Below are positions 55,204 through 64,000 of a stretch of 64,000 bases of DNA, piece by piece (positions within the stretch are counted from its first letter, which is position 1; each line of letters starts with the position of its first letter). The stretch covers positions 67,001 to 131,000 of the forward strand of contig NZ_JABBHF010000002.1 in assembly GCF_012910715.1 (NCBI RefSeq), in the 5' to 3' direction. Below the pieces are notes generated by a model. The model worked only from the letters and a program-made list of their open reading frames with translations. It searched no databases and was not told where the DNA came from. Source of the DNA: Flavivirga algicola. GTDB taxonomy: Bacteria > Bacteroidota > Bacteroidia > Flavobacteriales > Flavobacteriaceae. The position numbers were made by a program, and so were the translations under genes.

Positions 55204-55369
55204 GATGGTAAATTTGGTTAACCCCTCAAAGCTATTTAATCTTTTTTAATTAACATAGGTTTATAACCAACTAAAAATGAAGGTTTTTTAAATAAATACT
55301 TCGAACATTCCTTTTAATTCTTGAATAAAAAATGTATATTTAGTTACTCTCTAACTATGTGTAGGACAC

Positions 55370-55567
55370 ATGAAAAACTTGGACGATATAAAAATGCATC
55401 AAAGAAAACTCAATAGGCGCTATAAAGAGCTTATAGAGCAGGCTTATAATTTTCGTCAAACGGATTCTGCTTTAAGCGATATTTCTGAATTTAAAGCCAT
55501 CAAACTCCTTGATGAACTTAATCGGTTAAAATACCTCGCTAGGGAATGCTCTCACCTATCCCTATAG
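55370..55567 (+). CDS. Small helical protein, Lacal_2735-like
   Basis: A 65-residue helical, basic protein. The core KLNRRYKELIEQAYNFRQTDSALSDISEFKAIKLLDEL has the spacing of the small flavobacterial family named Lacal_2735 (KY..L..EAY.L...DR..SD.K..EA). Assignment is by pattern only. Function unknown. Confidence 0.6.
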   Translation: MKNLDDIKMHQRKLNRRYKELIEQAYNFRQTDSALSDISEFKAIKLLDELNRLKYLARECSHLSL

Positions 55568-55641
55568 TAATATTTAGCAATTCTTTAACTTTTTTATTAC
55601 ATCCAAGACACACTATTATACGTATTTTATAAAAAAAAGTT

Positions 55642-55788
55642 ATGAGTACACATTTTTGTAGAGTTGGTAAAATAAAACCAAACTTAAATAAGCTAATTAG
55701 CTTAAAAGAATTAGAGTCTAAAATTGCAAACTTTGTAGAGGATACTACTAAGATCGAGTATACTAAAGATTTAGGCGCAAGTTTTTAA
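55642..55788 (+). CDS. Possible 48-residue protein
   Basis: ATG-started frame MSTHFCRVGKIKPNLNKLIS, then a Lys/Glu-rich helical stretch, ending LGASF. Its composition looks coding and its stop lies 26 bp inside the convergent BtuF-like gene. No homologue is known to me. No clear promoter was seen. Confidence 0.4.
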   Translation: MSTHFCRVGKIKPNLNKLISLKELESKIANFVEDTTKIEYTKDLGASF

Positions 55789-56566
55789 AATATTTAAAAG
55801 CTTTAGTTAGCCTGGACCCGTACCAGGAAAACATCTCACCATCTGCCAATATAATGTTGGCTTTGGGATAAAACTCTTGTATATCCTTTTTATGCTTTTC
55901 TTTAAACGGGTAAGGCTCACTAGATAAAAGCACCATATCCACTTCTCTATTTTTAGTCGATTTATTAAATGCTATTTCTGGATAGCGAATCTTATTTCCA
56001 AAAACATTATCAAACTTATTGAGTTTCAACAAATAATTAATAAACGTATTATTTGCGGCAACCATCCATGGGTCTCTCCATATAAAATAAGCTGCTTTTA
56101 ATGTTGGTTTATTTTTGATGAACACATTAAAATCTTCTAATTCACTTTTAATGGTGTTTATTATAGCTAAAGCCTCTTTTGACTTATTAAAAACCTCTCC
56201 GTATTGCTGAATCAATTCCAGACTATCGTTAATTGTAAAAATATCAGAAACATGCACATTACAAATAAGCTCGCAGGATTCTACAATATCTTTAGTATTT
56301 TCTTCTTTATTACAAAGAATAATATCTGGTTGCAATGCTTTTATTTTATCTATATGAATTTGCTTTGTACCACCAACAACAGCAACATTGGTTCTAATAT
56401 GATGTGGATGGACACAAAACTTGGTCACACCAACTAACGAGCTCTCCAAGCCTAGATCACATAATAACTCTGTTTGGCTTGGTACTAACGAAATAATTCG
56501 TTTTGGAATATATCTTAAATGAATACTTCTGTTCAGTTGATCTTTTATTGTTTTGGTTTTTGCCAT
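55763..56566 (-). CDS. BtuF-like helical-backbone metal-receptor protein without signal peptide
   Basis: A 267-residue protein with the fold of vitamin B12/iron-chelate ABC binding proteins: KRIISLVPSQTELLCDLGLESSLVGVTKFCVHPHH at the N-terminus and IKALQPDIILCNKEENTKDIVE. Unlike true binding proteins it starts MAKTKTIKDQLN with no signal peptide, and no permease or ATPase gene is near. It may be cytoplasmic, handling cobalamin or a metal complex; B12 is needed by IcmF, but no link is shown. Confidence 0.8.
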   Translation of the reverse strand: MAKTKTIKDQLNRSIHLRYIPKRIISLVPSQTELLCDLGLESSLVGVTKFCVHPHHIRTNVAVVGGTKQIHIDKIKALQPDIILCNKEENTKDIVESCELICNVHVSDIFTINDSLELIQQYGEVFNKSKEALAIINTIKSELEDFNVFIKNKPTLKAAYFIWRDPWMVAANNTFINYLLKLNKFDNVFGNKIRYPEIAFNKSTKNREVDMVLLSSEPYPFKEKHKKDIQEFYPKANIILADGEMFSWYGSRLTKAFKYFKNLRLNL

Positions 56567-56641
56567 CGATCTTAAGTATTACCTTTGACGTCTAGTATTT
56601 TTTTTATTTATTTGATTTTTTATTTACGCTAAATATAGACA

Positions 56642-59600
56642 ATGATTTATTCTTCTCATTTCAATTCTAAAAGTTTAATTTTAATTCTCCTTTTTTTTAC
56701 GACTACCCTCTCTCTCAGCGCCCAAAAGAACAATCAAATCTGGGAAGCTCTTTTAAAAAATGACAGAAATCAAGCTTTAGAGCTTGTAAAAAAACTAAAT
56801 ATAAACGATGATATAGAAAATTTAATGCTTAAGAAACTTGTCCAAATGGAAAATGGAATCATGCAAAGTAATTCTGACTTCATTTCCAAAATAACTAGTT
56901 ATTCAAATTATGAAAACTATTTATTTTCTAATTGGATGTTACCATATTTTTTTAATGACTATATTGAAAATGGGTTTAGCAATAATACTTATAAAGCTTC
57001 TAATCAAATTGATGCTTCAAAAATTTCTAATTCTACGGTTAAAGGTGGGCTTTATTATTTACAAGCAATTACAAAGAGGCATAAAAGGCAATGGGAGCAA
57101 TATAATAACTTGCTTAAAAACATAAATGTTATTCATGATTGGGAATATTGTGGTGTTTTTGAAAACTTAAACTCAAGCGGAATTGAAATGCCATACCCTC
57201 CAGAAGAAATTACCTCTTCTAATATTATGTTCGATGCTCAAAGCAATGGAGATGCTATGTGGTACAAGCGAAGAGAAAATAATGAAGTTTACAATTTTTT
57301 CTTAAATCACTCTGAATATGGATCTGGCGTGCATTATGCCCAAACATTTATCTATTCTCCAAGTGATAGAAGAGTTCATTTGAAATTGGGTAAAGGTGGT
57401 TTGATTCGGCTTTGGCTCAATGATGCTCTTATCTTAGAAAGTGATGATAAATATATTACCGAATTAGATGCTTATACTTATGCTGTCAATTTACAAAAAG
57501 GAGTCAATAGAATTTTAATCAAATCTGCAACTAGTGGAGAAACGCCGTACTTTATTTTGCGACTCGAAGAGTTAAACGGACTGCCATGTAAAGAACTTAA
57601 TGTTACATTCAAAAACAAGAAATATAATAAACGTACTATTGAAGAAGTAAATCCAATATTAGTACCACATAGCGTAGAGACTTATTTTAAAAATAAACTG
57701 GAAGATCAAAATAGTGATATCAACTTAAATCGATTTTGTCTTTTTCTTACTTATAATAGAAACGGTCACATAAACAAGGCTATAGAGCTCCTAAAAGAAT
57801 GGTCAAAAGAACATCCAAATAGTTCATTAATAAGGTCCTGTCTTGCAGAATGCTATACTAAAATGGGGGATAGTAATGCATTAACAAAAATACAAAACAA
57901 TATTACAAGATCTGATCCTGATTATTATTTATCATTAATGTTAGAATTTGAGAATTTTAATGAATTAATGAAATTAGATATAGAAGAATATGAATCGAAG
58001 CTAAAAAAAATTGGAAACTCTGTTGATTATTCATTTATGAATATCGCTGCCGAATTTATGATTTCGTTACGTCAAAATAATAGAGACGAAATGAGACAAA
58101 AGCTAGATGCTTTATTAAATGACAAAAATATACCTTCTACATTTGTACCAATATTTTCTGAATTCTATTCAAAAATATTTAATGATGACAACAAAACGAT
58201 AAAGGTTTTAGAAAAGTTCAATGAACTAGAATACGATTGGCAAACAATAACATATTTAGCCTATTATTATAAAAAGCTAAACAAAATTGAGGAAGCCATA
58301 CAGCTTTATATTAGCTCATTAGAAAGATTTGATTTTGATAACAATGTCCATAATAATTTAATAACGCTTTTACATAACACTGGTCAATATCAGCGATCTT
58401 TAAAATACATTGAAATGGCATTGAAGAACTACCCAACTTCATACCTATTCACAAAACTAAAAGCTGATGCTTATACACAGTTGAGCAAAAAAAATGAGGC
58501 CATCAAATTATATGAAATCGCATTAAAAAGAAGCCCTTCCAATAAGCAATTAAGAAATAAAATTAATGATTTACGAAAAAGCAGCAATCCCCTAAATGAA
58601 TTTCATATTGACAATGCATATAATTATATAAAAGAAAAAAGAAATACTATTGAAACCAATAATTATGGTCTAAATGTGCTTCTGAATCAAACTGATTTAT
58701 ATGCTTATAAAAATGGAGGTGGTGAATACAAAACGACACTTATATACGAAATAACCTCTCAAAATGGAATAGACATTTTTAAAGAATACAACCTAGGGCT
58801 TTCAGGGGATTATTTGATTAAAAAATCTGAGATTGTAAAACCAAGTGGCGAAACTGTGCCAGCAGATCGTAATGGGTCTGATTTAGTGTTTGACGAACTA
58901 GAAATTGGTGACGTAATATACATTGATTACGAAAAGAGATATACAAGAAATGGTAGGTTTTATAACGATCAAATTTTAACGCATAGCTTTGGTGGCTATC
59001 ATCCAACAATAAAAAATATCTACCGATATTTAACTCACGACAAAAAGGTGAATCATGCTATTACTAAAGGTAAAGCTGAATATAAAACGTATAAAAAAGA
59101 AGATCTTTATGTCCATGAGTGGTATTTAAATAATACTTCTGGAATTCCGATTGCTGAAGATTATATGCCTCCTTTTAACGATGTGAAAACAACACTTCAT
59201 ATAAGCACTATAGATACTTGGGGAGAAATTGCAACATGGTATTCGGATATCGTAAGAAATCAACTAAAATTTGATAGTGTAGTTAAAGAAGTTTTTAATT
59301 CAATATTTCCTAATGGATACCAACAATTCTCTGAAGAAGAAAGGGCCAAGAAAATTTATTACTATATAACCAATAATATGAATTATAGTTCTGTGAGTTT
59401 CAGGCAAAGTGGATACATTCCACAAAAACCATCGAAAACAATAAAAACAAAACTTGGGGATTGTAAAGATTTTTCTTCTTTGTTTCTTGTTCTTTCGCAA
59501 CAGGCTAAACTAAATGCTAAAATGGTACTTATCCTCACATCAGATTATGGTAAAAATGAATTGGTTTTACCTAGTTCAGATTTTAATCATTGCATTGTTA

Positions 59601-60415
59601 AAGTTAAAATTAACGGGAAAGAACAATTTCTGGAACTTACTGATAAATACCTCCCTTTTGCAGCTTTACCTCTTTCCCTGCGAGATGCTTCAGCCCTTGA
59701 AATCCCTTTTGATAGTTCGGTAAAATTTACATCAGAATTAATTCACCTTAAAAATGTATTGAGAAAATCTGCCAAATTTCAAAGCGATTATATAATGGAT
59801 CTAGAATCAAATATTTCAAAAATCAATATTAACACTACTGTTTCTGGAAATATTGCATCATATTATATTGATCTTTTTAAAAATAAAAAAGGTCAATTAT
59901 TGGAAGAAACACTGGAAGAAGAAATATCTAACAGATCCAGTGAGGAAATAAAGTTAGTTGATATAACCTCTGTAAAGCATGATAAAAATAGTGGTACAAT
60001 AAATTTTAAGACCAACCTTACCACAGAATTGAAAGTGAATAAAGTTGGGGATTTATTTACCTTCAAAATTCCTTATTTTTTAAATCCATATAATAATGCT
60101 ATCATTAAAAATGAGAGTCGTTCTTACCCTATTGATTATAAGCAATATGAAAACGCAGATCATTATAGTGAAAGTATCCTTATAAGACTTAAGGAAAATC
60201 AGAAGTTTGCTGAAATCCCTTCAAACGTAAATTATAAATTTAAAGAACATACATTTTCGATAAAATATAGTACACCTAAATCTAATGAAATAAAAATAGA
60301 CATTTTATCTAATGTAAATACGAATAACATTTCTATCGACGAATACTCCGAATTTAAAGATTATGTAAAAAAAGTGTTAGACACAAGGGAGATGATTATT
60401 AAATTTAGCTCTTAA
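56642..60415 (+). CDS. DUF3857 protein with TPR repeats and transglutaminase-like domain
   Basis: A 1257-residue exported protein with a signal peptide ending LSAQ. The N-terminal 620 residues are mostly TPR-like helices with one beta-rich insert (residues 190-310). DUF3857 (about 660-840, VKPSGETVPADRNGSDLVFDELEIGDVIYIDY) is followed by a transglutaminase-like domain (about 870-1040) with the Cys in TKLGDCKDFSSLFLVL and a His in SDFNHCIVKV. Such proteins are common in Bacteroidetes envelopes, without a proven reaction. It is divergent from the BtuF-like gene. Confidence 0.9.
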   Translation: MIYSSHFNSKSLILILLFFTTTLSLSAQKNNQIWEALLKNDRNQALELVKKLNINDDIENLMLKKLVQMENGIMQSNSDFISKITSYSNYENYLFSNWMLPYFFNDYIENGFSNNTYKASNQIDASKISNSTVKGGLYYLQAITKRHKRQWEQYNNLLKNINVIHDWEYCGVFENLNSSGIEMPYPPEEITSSNIMFDAQSNGDAMWYKRRENNEVYNFFLNHSEYGSGVHYAQTFIYSPSDRRVHLKLGKGGLIRLWLNDALILESDDKYITELDAYTYAVNLQKGVNRILIKSATSGETPYFILRLEELNGLPCKELNVTFKNKKYNKRTIEEVNPILVPHSVETYFKNKLEDQNSDINLNRFCLFLTYNRNGHINKAIELLKEWSKEHPNSSLIRSCLAECYTKMGDSNALTKIQNNITRSDPDYYLSLMLEFENFNELMKLDIEEYESKLKKIGNSVDYSFMNIAAEFMISLRQNNRDEMRQKLDALLNDKNIPSTFVPIFSEFYSKIFNDDNKTIKVLEKFNELEYDWQTITYLAYYYKKLNKIEEAIQLYISSLERFDFDNNVHNNLITLLHNTGQYQRSLKYIEMALKNYPTSYLFTKLKADAYTQLSKKNEAIKLYEIALKRSPSNKQLRNKINDLRKSSNPLNEFHIDNAYNYIKEKRNTIETNNYGLNVLLNQTDLYAYKNGGGEYKTTLIYEITSQNGIDIFKEYNLGLSGDYLIKKSEIVKPSGETVPADRNGSDLVFDELEIGDVIYIDYEKRYTRNGRFYNDQILTHSFGGYHPTIKNIYRYLTHDKKVNHAITKGKAEYKTYKKEDLYVHEWYLNNTSGIPIAEDYMPPFNDVKTTLHISTIDTWGEIATWYSDIVRNQLKFDSVVKEVFNSIFPNGYQQFSEEERAKKIYYYITNNMNYSSVSFRQSGYIPQKPSKTIKTKLGDCKDFSSLFLVLSQQAKLNAKMVLILTSDYGKNELVLPSSDFNHCIVKVKINGKEQFLELTDKYLPFAALPLSLRDASALEIPFDSSVKFTSELIHLKNVLRKSAKFQSDYIMDLESNISKININTTVSGNIASYYIDLFKNKKGQLLEETLEEEISNRSSEEIKLVDITSVKHDKNSGTINFKTNLTTELKVNKVGDLFTFKIPYFLNPYNNAIIKNESRSYPIDYKQYENADHYSESILIRLKENQKFAEIPSNVNYKFKEHTFSIKYSTPKSNEIKIDILSNVNTNNISIDEYSEFKDYVKKVLDTREMIIKFSS

Positions 60416-60466
60416 AGAGACTTTAAAAGGTAAAGATATTTTTATTAGTTCTTAATTATAAAGATA

Positions 60467-61456
60467 TCAATACCGAAACAATAATCCCCCTATAGAAAAA
60501 CCAGCAGACGTTCCTATAAGTAAACAGATTTGCCCCCTTTTTAGTTTTTTTTGTGTTATGACATGATGAAGCGTTAAAGGGATTGATGCGGCTATACAAT
60601 TACCATTCATAGCTAGTGTATCTATAACTTGAGATTCATTGAAAGGGTACATTTTCTTAAAAACCGCAAGCCCTGTAGACGATGCCTGATGTGGTATAAT
60701 AACATCCACATCTTCTATTTTAATTGGAAGATCATCAAAAAAATCTTTGATAAAAATTGGCAGCTTTTTCTTTGCCAAACGCAACAGGTTTTTTCCTTGC
60801 ATCCTAAAAAATATATCTTTGGAATTTATGCCAGTATTATTAAAATAATTGGCAATACCACCTCCTTCAATTATAGTATGGTATACGCCTTCTGAATAGG
60901 TTTTTTGTTGACTTTTAACTACTAATGATTCTTCAAAAGGATCATAAGCAATTATGGTTGCAGCTGCTCCATCACCAAATAAAGTAGCCGTTTCCCAGTT
61001 TGAAGGATCTAATCCTTTTGATGCTACTTCGGTAGACACAAGTAATATTCGCTTATAAGTTTGTCCATCCAGTATACTGGCAGCCATTTCCAAACCAGAG
61101 ATAAAACTTAAGCAGGTGCTATCAATATCAATAGCTGGAAAATCGAAAGAAGCACCTCTTAATTCATGCTTGATCACACTTGCTTGATTAGGCAAAGGGT
61201 AGTCGTATGAACTCCCCGCAGAGATTAGCATGTCTATATCTCTTAAAGTTAAGTCAGCACTTTGTAAAGCTTGTTCTGCAGCTCTGGCCCCCATAAAACC
61301 GTTAGTTTCAAACGTTACATGATGCCTGTTTTTCACTCCTGAGTATTTTTCACTCCAACCAAGTGGAATACCAAGCATTTTTTCTATGGTTTCAGAAGAT
61401 TTCGCTTCTGGTAAATAAACCCCAGTTCCTTCTATTTTAATTGATTTTCCAATCAT
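60467..61456 (-). CDS. 3-oxoacyl-ACP synthase III-like ketosynthase
   Basis: A 329-residue thiolase-fold enzyme of the FabH/OleA group. The triad is visible: Cys near residue 114 in IDSTCLSFISGLEMA, His in IIPHQASSTG near residue 245, Asn in MNGNCIAASIP near residue 275. It is the last gene of a minus-strand operon with an adenylate-forming enzyme, an MBL hydrolase and an NAD-epimerase, which suggests a special acyl pathway rather than housekeeping fatty acid synthesis. It overlaps the preceding gene by 20 bp. Confidence 0.92.
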   Translation of the reverse strand: MIGKSIKIEGTGVYLPEAKSSETIEKMLGIPLGWSEKYSGVKNRHHVTFETNGFMGARAAEQALQSADLTLRDIDMLISAGSSYDYPLPNQASVIKHELRGASFDFPAIDIDSTCLSFISGLEMAASILDGQTYKRILLVSTEVASKGLDPSNWETATLFGDGAAATIIAYDPFEESLVVKSQQKTYSEGVYHTIIEGGGIANYFNNTGINSKDIFFRMQGKNLLRLAKKKLPIFIKDFFDDLPIKIEDVDVIIPHQASSTGLAVFKKMYPFNESQVIDTLAMNGNCIAASIPLTLHHVITQKKLKRGQICLLIGTSAGFSIGGLLFRY

Positions 61457-62720
61457 TTTGTATCCTTCTTAATTTATTCCCTTTTACATGATTTCTAACA
61501 AGCGCCTTTTCAATTATAATATCTTTTACACCTCGGGATTCAAGATAACTTTTCACAGCCTTAGCTGCCAATTCATACGCATTGTTATTTCCGACATATA
61601 ACTCCAATGTATCCAAATCCCTTTGTACAAGTGTATAATCATTAATTGAAGGGTCTGCTAATATAATGGTTCGTCTTAAAAAATCGGGATATACTTTTAC
61701 GTCTTTACCAGTTATGGATTTAAATCTTAACACATCGTCCGACCTACCTTCAATCTTATCTATTGCGGTGAAATGGCTACCGCAAGGACAGTTAGACTTT
61801 TCATGAATAATATCATTTAACTCGTATCTGATTATGGGCTGGGTGGTTCTTAATAAATCTGTAATTATAGGATGAAAACGTTTTTTCTCTTTGTCCAGGT
61901 ATTTTTTCTCTATTATCAAAAAATCCTCATTAAAATGCAAGGTTCCATGAGCGCATGTTGAAGCCAGTAATCCTTCTGTACATTGATATACTTGATGAAT
62001 GGTTTGCTTAAAGATCCGTTTTAAAAAAGTAGCATCTTCCTGATATAATACCTCAGCTACCGAAATTATTTTGGTAGGGCTTATTGATAATTCTCTTTTT
62101 TCTACATAGGAGGCTAATTCCAATAACACACTTGGTTGAGCTACTAAAATTGTAGGTTGTAGCTTATTTAATCTGCCTGTATGGGTCTCCATATTTTTGA
62201 GAATATCGAAGAATTCAAATTGCAAGGATTTCGACGTCACAGAATCGTATAAATTACTATTCGCTCTTAAAAAAAAAGCAACACGGCGTTTTTTTAAAGA
62301 AAACCCAATTACTCGATCCAATACACAAGCTACCCACTGAGCTCTTTCTTCCTCTGTTGCCAAAAACACACCTCTATTACCGCTGGTCCCAGTTGATAAA
62401 CCAACCGTTATCCCATTTATCAATGGCGAAAAATCACGTGATTCTTCTGCTTTAATGGCTACTTCCAGAGCCTTTTTAAGAGAGACCCTTTTGGTATTGA
62501 TTATATCAAAATCTGCCATAAAATGAGCTTTATTGATTATGGGGTACTCATTTAATGGCGTGTTCTTTTTCGCCTTATCTCTGTAAAAAGGTGATTTTAA
62601 CAACGTATTATTTAACCGGATCCATCGCTTTTCTTGTAGCTTGTTCAGTCTGTTTTTATACCACTTCTTATGTATTTTAAGTGACAACAACTTGTATAGG
62701 ATCTGAATTTTAAAGAACAT
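61437..62720 (-). CDS. Adenylate-forming enzyme, coenzyme F390 synthetase/PaaK-like
   Basis: About 427 residues from the ATG at 62720 (MFFKIQILYKLLSLKIHKKW); a start at 62750 would deepen the overlap with the MBL gene to 41 bp. The AMP-binding loop GLSTGTSGNRGVFLAT, the later QCTEGLLASTC, ELNDIIHEKSNCPCGS with a Cys-x-Cys, and GRSDDVLRFK follow the PaaK/F390 synthetase-like group (the clade I know as TIGR02304). It should activate a carboxylic acid as acyl-AMP; the acid is unknown. Confidence 0.85.
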   Translation of the reverse strand: MFFKIQILYKLLSLKIHKKWYKNRLNKLQEKRWIRLNNTLLKSPFYRDKAKKNTPLNEYPIINKAHFMADFDIINTKRVSLKKALEVAIKAEESRDFSPLINGITVGLSTGTSGNRGVFLATEEERAQWVACVLDRVIGFSLKKRRVAFFLRANSNLYDSVTSKSLQFEFFDILKNMETHTGRLNKLQPTILVAQPSVLLELASYVEKRELSISPTKIISVAEVLYQEDATFLKRIFKQTIHQVYQCTEGLLASTCAHGTLHFNEDFLIIEKKYLDKEKKRFHPIITDLLRTTQPIIRYELNDIIHEKSNCPCGSHFTAIDKIEGRSDDVLRFKSITGKDVKVYPDFLRRTIILADPSINDYTLVQRDLDTLELYVGNNNAYELAAKAVKSYLESRGVKDIIIEKALVRNHVKGNKLRRIQNDWKIN

Positions 62721-63555
62721 CCAAGTCAATTTTTTTAAGTACCAAAGCATCTGTAGTTTCAGAACAATGGGTCGGAATAATTATTGTTTCAGGGTATTTC
62801 TCATGGTATTTTCTTAAGCGCGTTAAGCTATTTTTAAAGTCTTTCCACGAGTGAAAAAATAAACGCACTATAGGATTTGGCAGCGTTCCTTTTTGATATG
62901 TTTCTTTTAACCAGCAAGCGTCCGCTATTAAAAAGTAGGTCTGCTTTTTCGTAGAAATTACCAACCCCATTTGACCAGCCGCATGTCCTGGCAGAGGAAC
63001 GGCTATTAAATGTCCATCTCCAAATAAATCATACACCTCGCCCAGTTCAGGTATATTTGTTTTAATACTGGTTTCAATAACAGAGGTTCGTTCCATATAA
63101 TCTTTAGGGAGTAAGTCTTTTAATATACCTTTTGTAAACCCTAAAACTTTTGGAATCCTGTTTAGTTGTTTTATCGCTTTTTTAGAAGCATGAAGTGTGG
63201 CATTTGGAAAGTCTTTTAAACCTGCTATATGATCTGCATGAAAATGTGAAATAAAGATATGTTTAATGGATGCTGGCATAATACCATGGGCGATCAATTG
63301 GGTCTTCGCTTCACGTGACTGATCTATAGATACTTTTGTTATTTTAGCATATATTTTATTGGGGTAGGATGATGTAGCTTGATAGAATCGGTTGGTATAT
63401 CCCGTGTCAAAAAGTATCAAGCCTTGGGTTGGGTGTTCAATGAGTCCCCATAACGCTTTAAATTTGATATGTTGTTTTCTTCCTCCCCGAATGGCTTCGC
63501 TTTCCTTTGCCAAACAATGTCCGGCATAACCTAAATAGAGTTTACTATTTTCCAT
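62710..63555 (-). CDS. MBL-fold metallo-hydrolase (AHL lactonase-like)
   Basis: A 281-residue cytoplasmic metallo-beta-lactamase-fold enzyme. The dinuclear metal motif HFHADH lies near residue 105, a further His in VPLPGHAAGQMG near residue 192, Asp in LIADACW, and His in PTHCSET near the end. The layout resembles AttM/AiiA lactonases, but within this operon it may hydrolyse an acyl thioester or lactone product. Overlaps both neighbours slightly. Confidence 0.9.
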   Translation of the reverse strand: MENSKLYLGYAGHCLAKESEAIRGGRKQHIKFKALWGLIEHPTQGLILFDTGYTNRFYQATSSYPNKIYAKITKVSIDQSREAKTQLIAHGIMPASIKHIFISHFHADHIAGLKDFPNATLHASKKAIKQLNRIPKVLGFTKGILKDLLPKDYMERTSVIETSIKTNIPELGEVYDLFGDGHLIAVPLPGHAAGQMGLVISTKKQTYFLIADACWLKETYQKGTLPNPIVRLFFHSWKDFKNSLTRLRKYHEKYPETIIIPTHCSETTDALVLKKIDLDVL

Positions 63556-64000
63556 TTGATAAATACCAATTTGTAAATTCAGTAATCGCTTCTTCTGTTG
63601 TGACTTTTGGGTTATAGCCCAACAGACGCTTTGCTTTAGAAATATCCATAGTAAGGGACTTGGCTAAAGTACCAACTCCATACCTTGTTAATGCTGGTTC
63701 CTTTTTATTCGTTAAAATCGATTTAAATTCAAGTAAAGTGGCTATTGTTTTAACCAACTTATACGGGAGTTTTTTAACAGGTTTTTTTTTACCTAATTGC
63801 GTCAAAACATCTGCAATGGCATCCCAAAGAACAACAGGGGCTCCATTGGTGATGTTATAAGTCTGATTAAGCGCTTCTTCTTTTGCCTGCAACGATAACA
63901 GAATGGCAGTAGCAACATTTTCTACCGAAGTGAGGTCGGCAATATTTTTTCCGTTCCCTATTATTTTTAAACGCCCTTCATCAAACACCCGAATTAATCG
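63545..64000 (-). CDS. NAD(P)-dependent epimerase/dehydratase, C-terminal part (5' end outside window)
   Basis: The frame is open at the window edge (RLIRVFDEGRLKIIGNGKN); 151 residues are visible. The part seen is the C-terminal half of an extended short-chain dehydrogenase of the 3-beta-HSD/OleD-like type: IADLTSVENVATAILLSL, QTYNITNGAPVVLWDAIADVL, and KRLLGYNPKVTTEEAI, a typical ending. The Rossmann motif and catalytic Tyr-x3-Lys lie outside. It is the first visible gene of the operon and overlaps the MBL gene by 11 bp. Confidence 0.85.
   Translation of the reverse strand, partial: RLIRVFDEGRLKIIGNGKNIADLTSVENVATAILLSLQAKEEALNQTYNITNGAPVVLWDAIADVLTQLGKKKPVKKLPYKLVKTIATLLEFKSILTNKKEPALTRYGVGTLAKSLTMDISKAKRLLGYNPKVTTEEAITEFTNWYLSNGK

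Overview
The window looks like the chromosome of a marine-type member of the Flavobacteriaceae (Bacteroidetes). The DNA is AT-rich. The first gene carries a type B sorting domain of the type IX secretion system. Several gene starts sit behind the Bacteroidetes -7 element TAnnTTTG, often followed by A-rich leaders rather than Shine-Dalgarno sites. The gene content (fused isobutyryl-CoA mutase, PPK2, DPP III lipoprotein, DUF4920/DUF4197/DUF1684 proteins, DUF3857-transglutaminase protein) fits that family. I see no rRNA, tRNA, CRISPR array or intact insertion sequence.

Layout. 1-7.4 kb: T9SS cargo protein (5' end outside the window), uvrB, a TerB-like protein and a DUF1456 protein. 7.4-13 kb: sucC, a diaminopimelate decarboxylase-like gene, a DUF1624-type membrane acyltransferase and an APC permease. 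13-18 kb: M28 peptidase operon, PPK2, flavodoxin-fold reductase and a coiled-coil secreted protein. 18-22.5 kb: minus-strand operon of ABC exporter, MscS channel and sigma-54 activator. 22.8-24.5 kb: grpE-dnaJ. 25-30.6 kb: serine hydrolase, epimerase, mnmD, DUF4920, ilvE and a MazG-like gene. 30.7-37 kb: lipocalin-like lipoprotein, then a locus of small membrane protein, trypsin-like protease, unknown protein, TPR histidine kinase, LuxR-type response regulator and orphan LuxR-HTH protein. 37-46 kb: DPP III, SRPBCC/GyrI protein, crcB, P450, MFS transporter operon and a frameshifted DJ-1 lipoprotein. 46-53.6 kb: Lrp regulator between two helical-bundle proteins, icmF and purU. 54-60.4 kb: small secreted proteins, a BtuF-like protein and a DUF3857 protein. 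60.4-64 kb: minus-strand operon of KAS III, adenylate-forming enzyme, MBL hydrolase and epimerase (running off the end).

The most notable signals lie between genes. (1) At 24.74-25.08 kb, an orphan plus-strand transcription unit has a promoter-like box, several stems including a long-range multibranch stem, and a strong terminator, but no ordinary gene; it may be an undescribed structured RNA. (2) At 43.27-43.44 kb, the leader of the MFS operon contains a 26-codon leader ORF, an 18-bp antiterminator hairpin and a mutually exclusive 12-bp terminator, as in translation-coupled attenuation. (3) The same operator-like element (CCC-N6-GGG plus ATGTTTT) stands before the membrane protein-protease operon and before the orphan LuxR gene, suggesting that the locus controls itself. 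All functional calls come from reading the sequence; no database search was possible.
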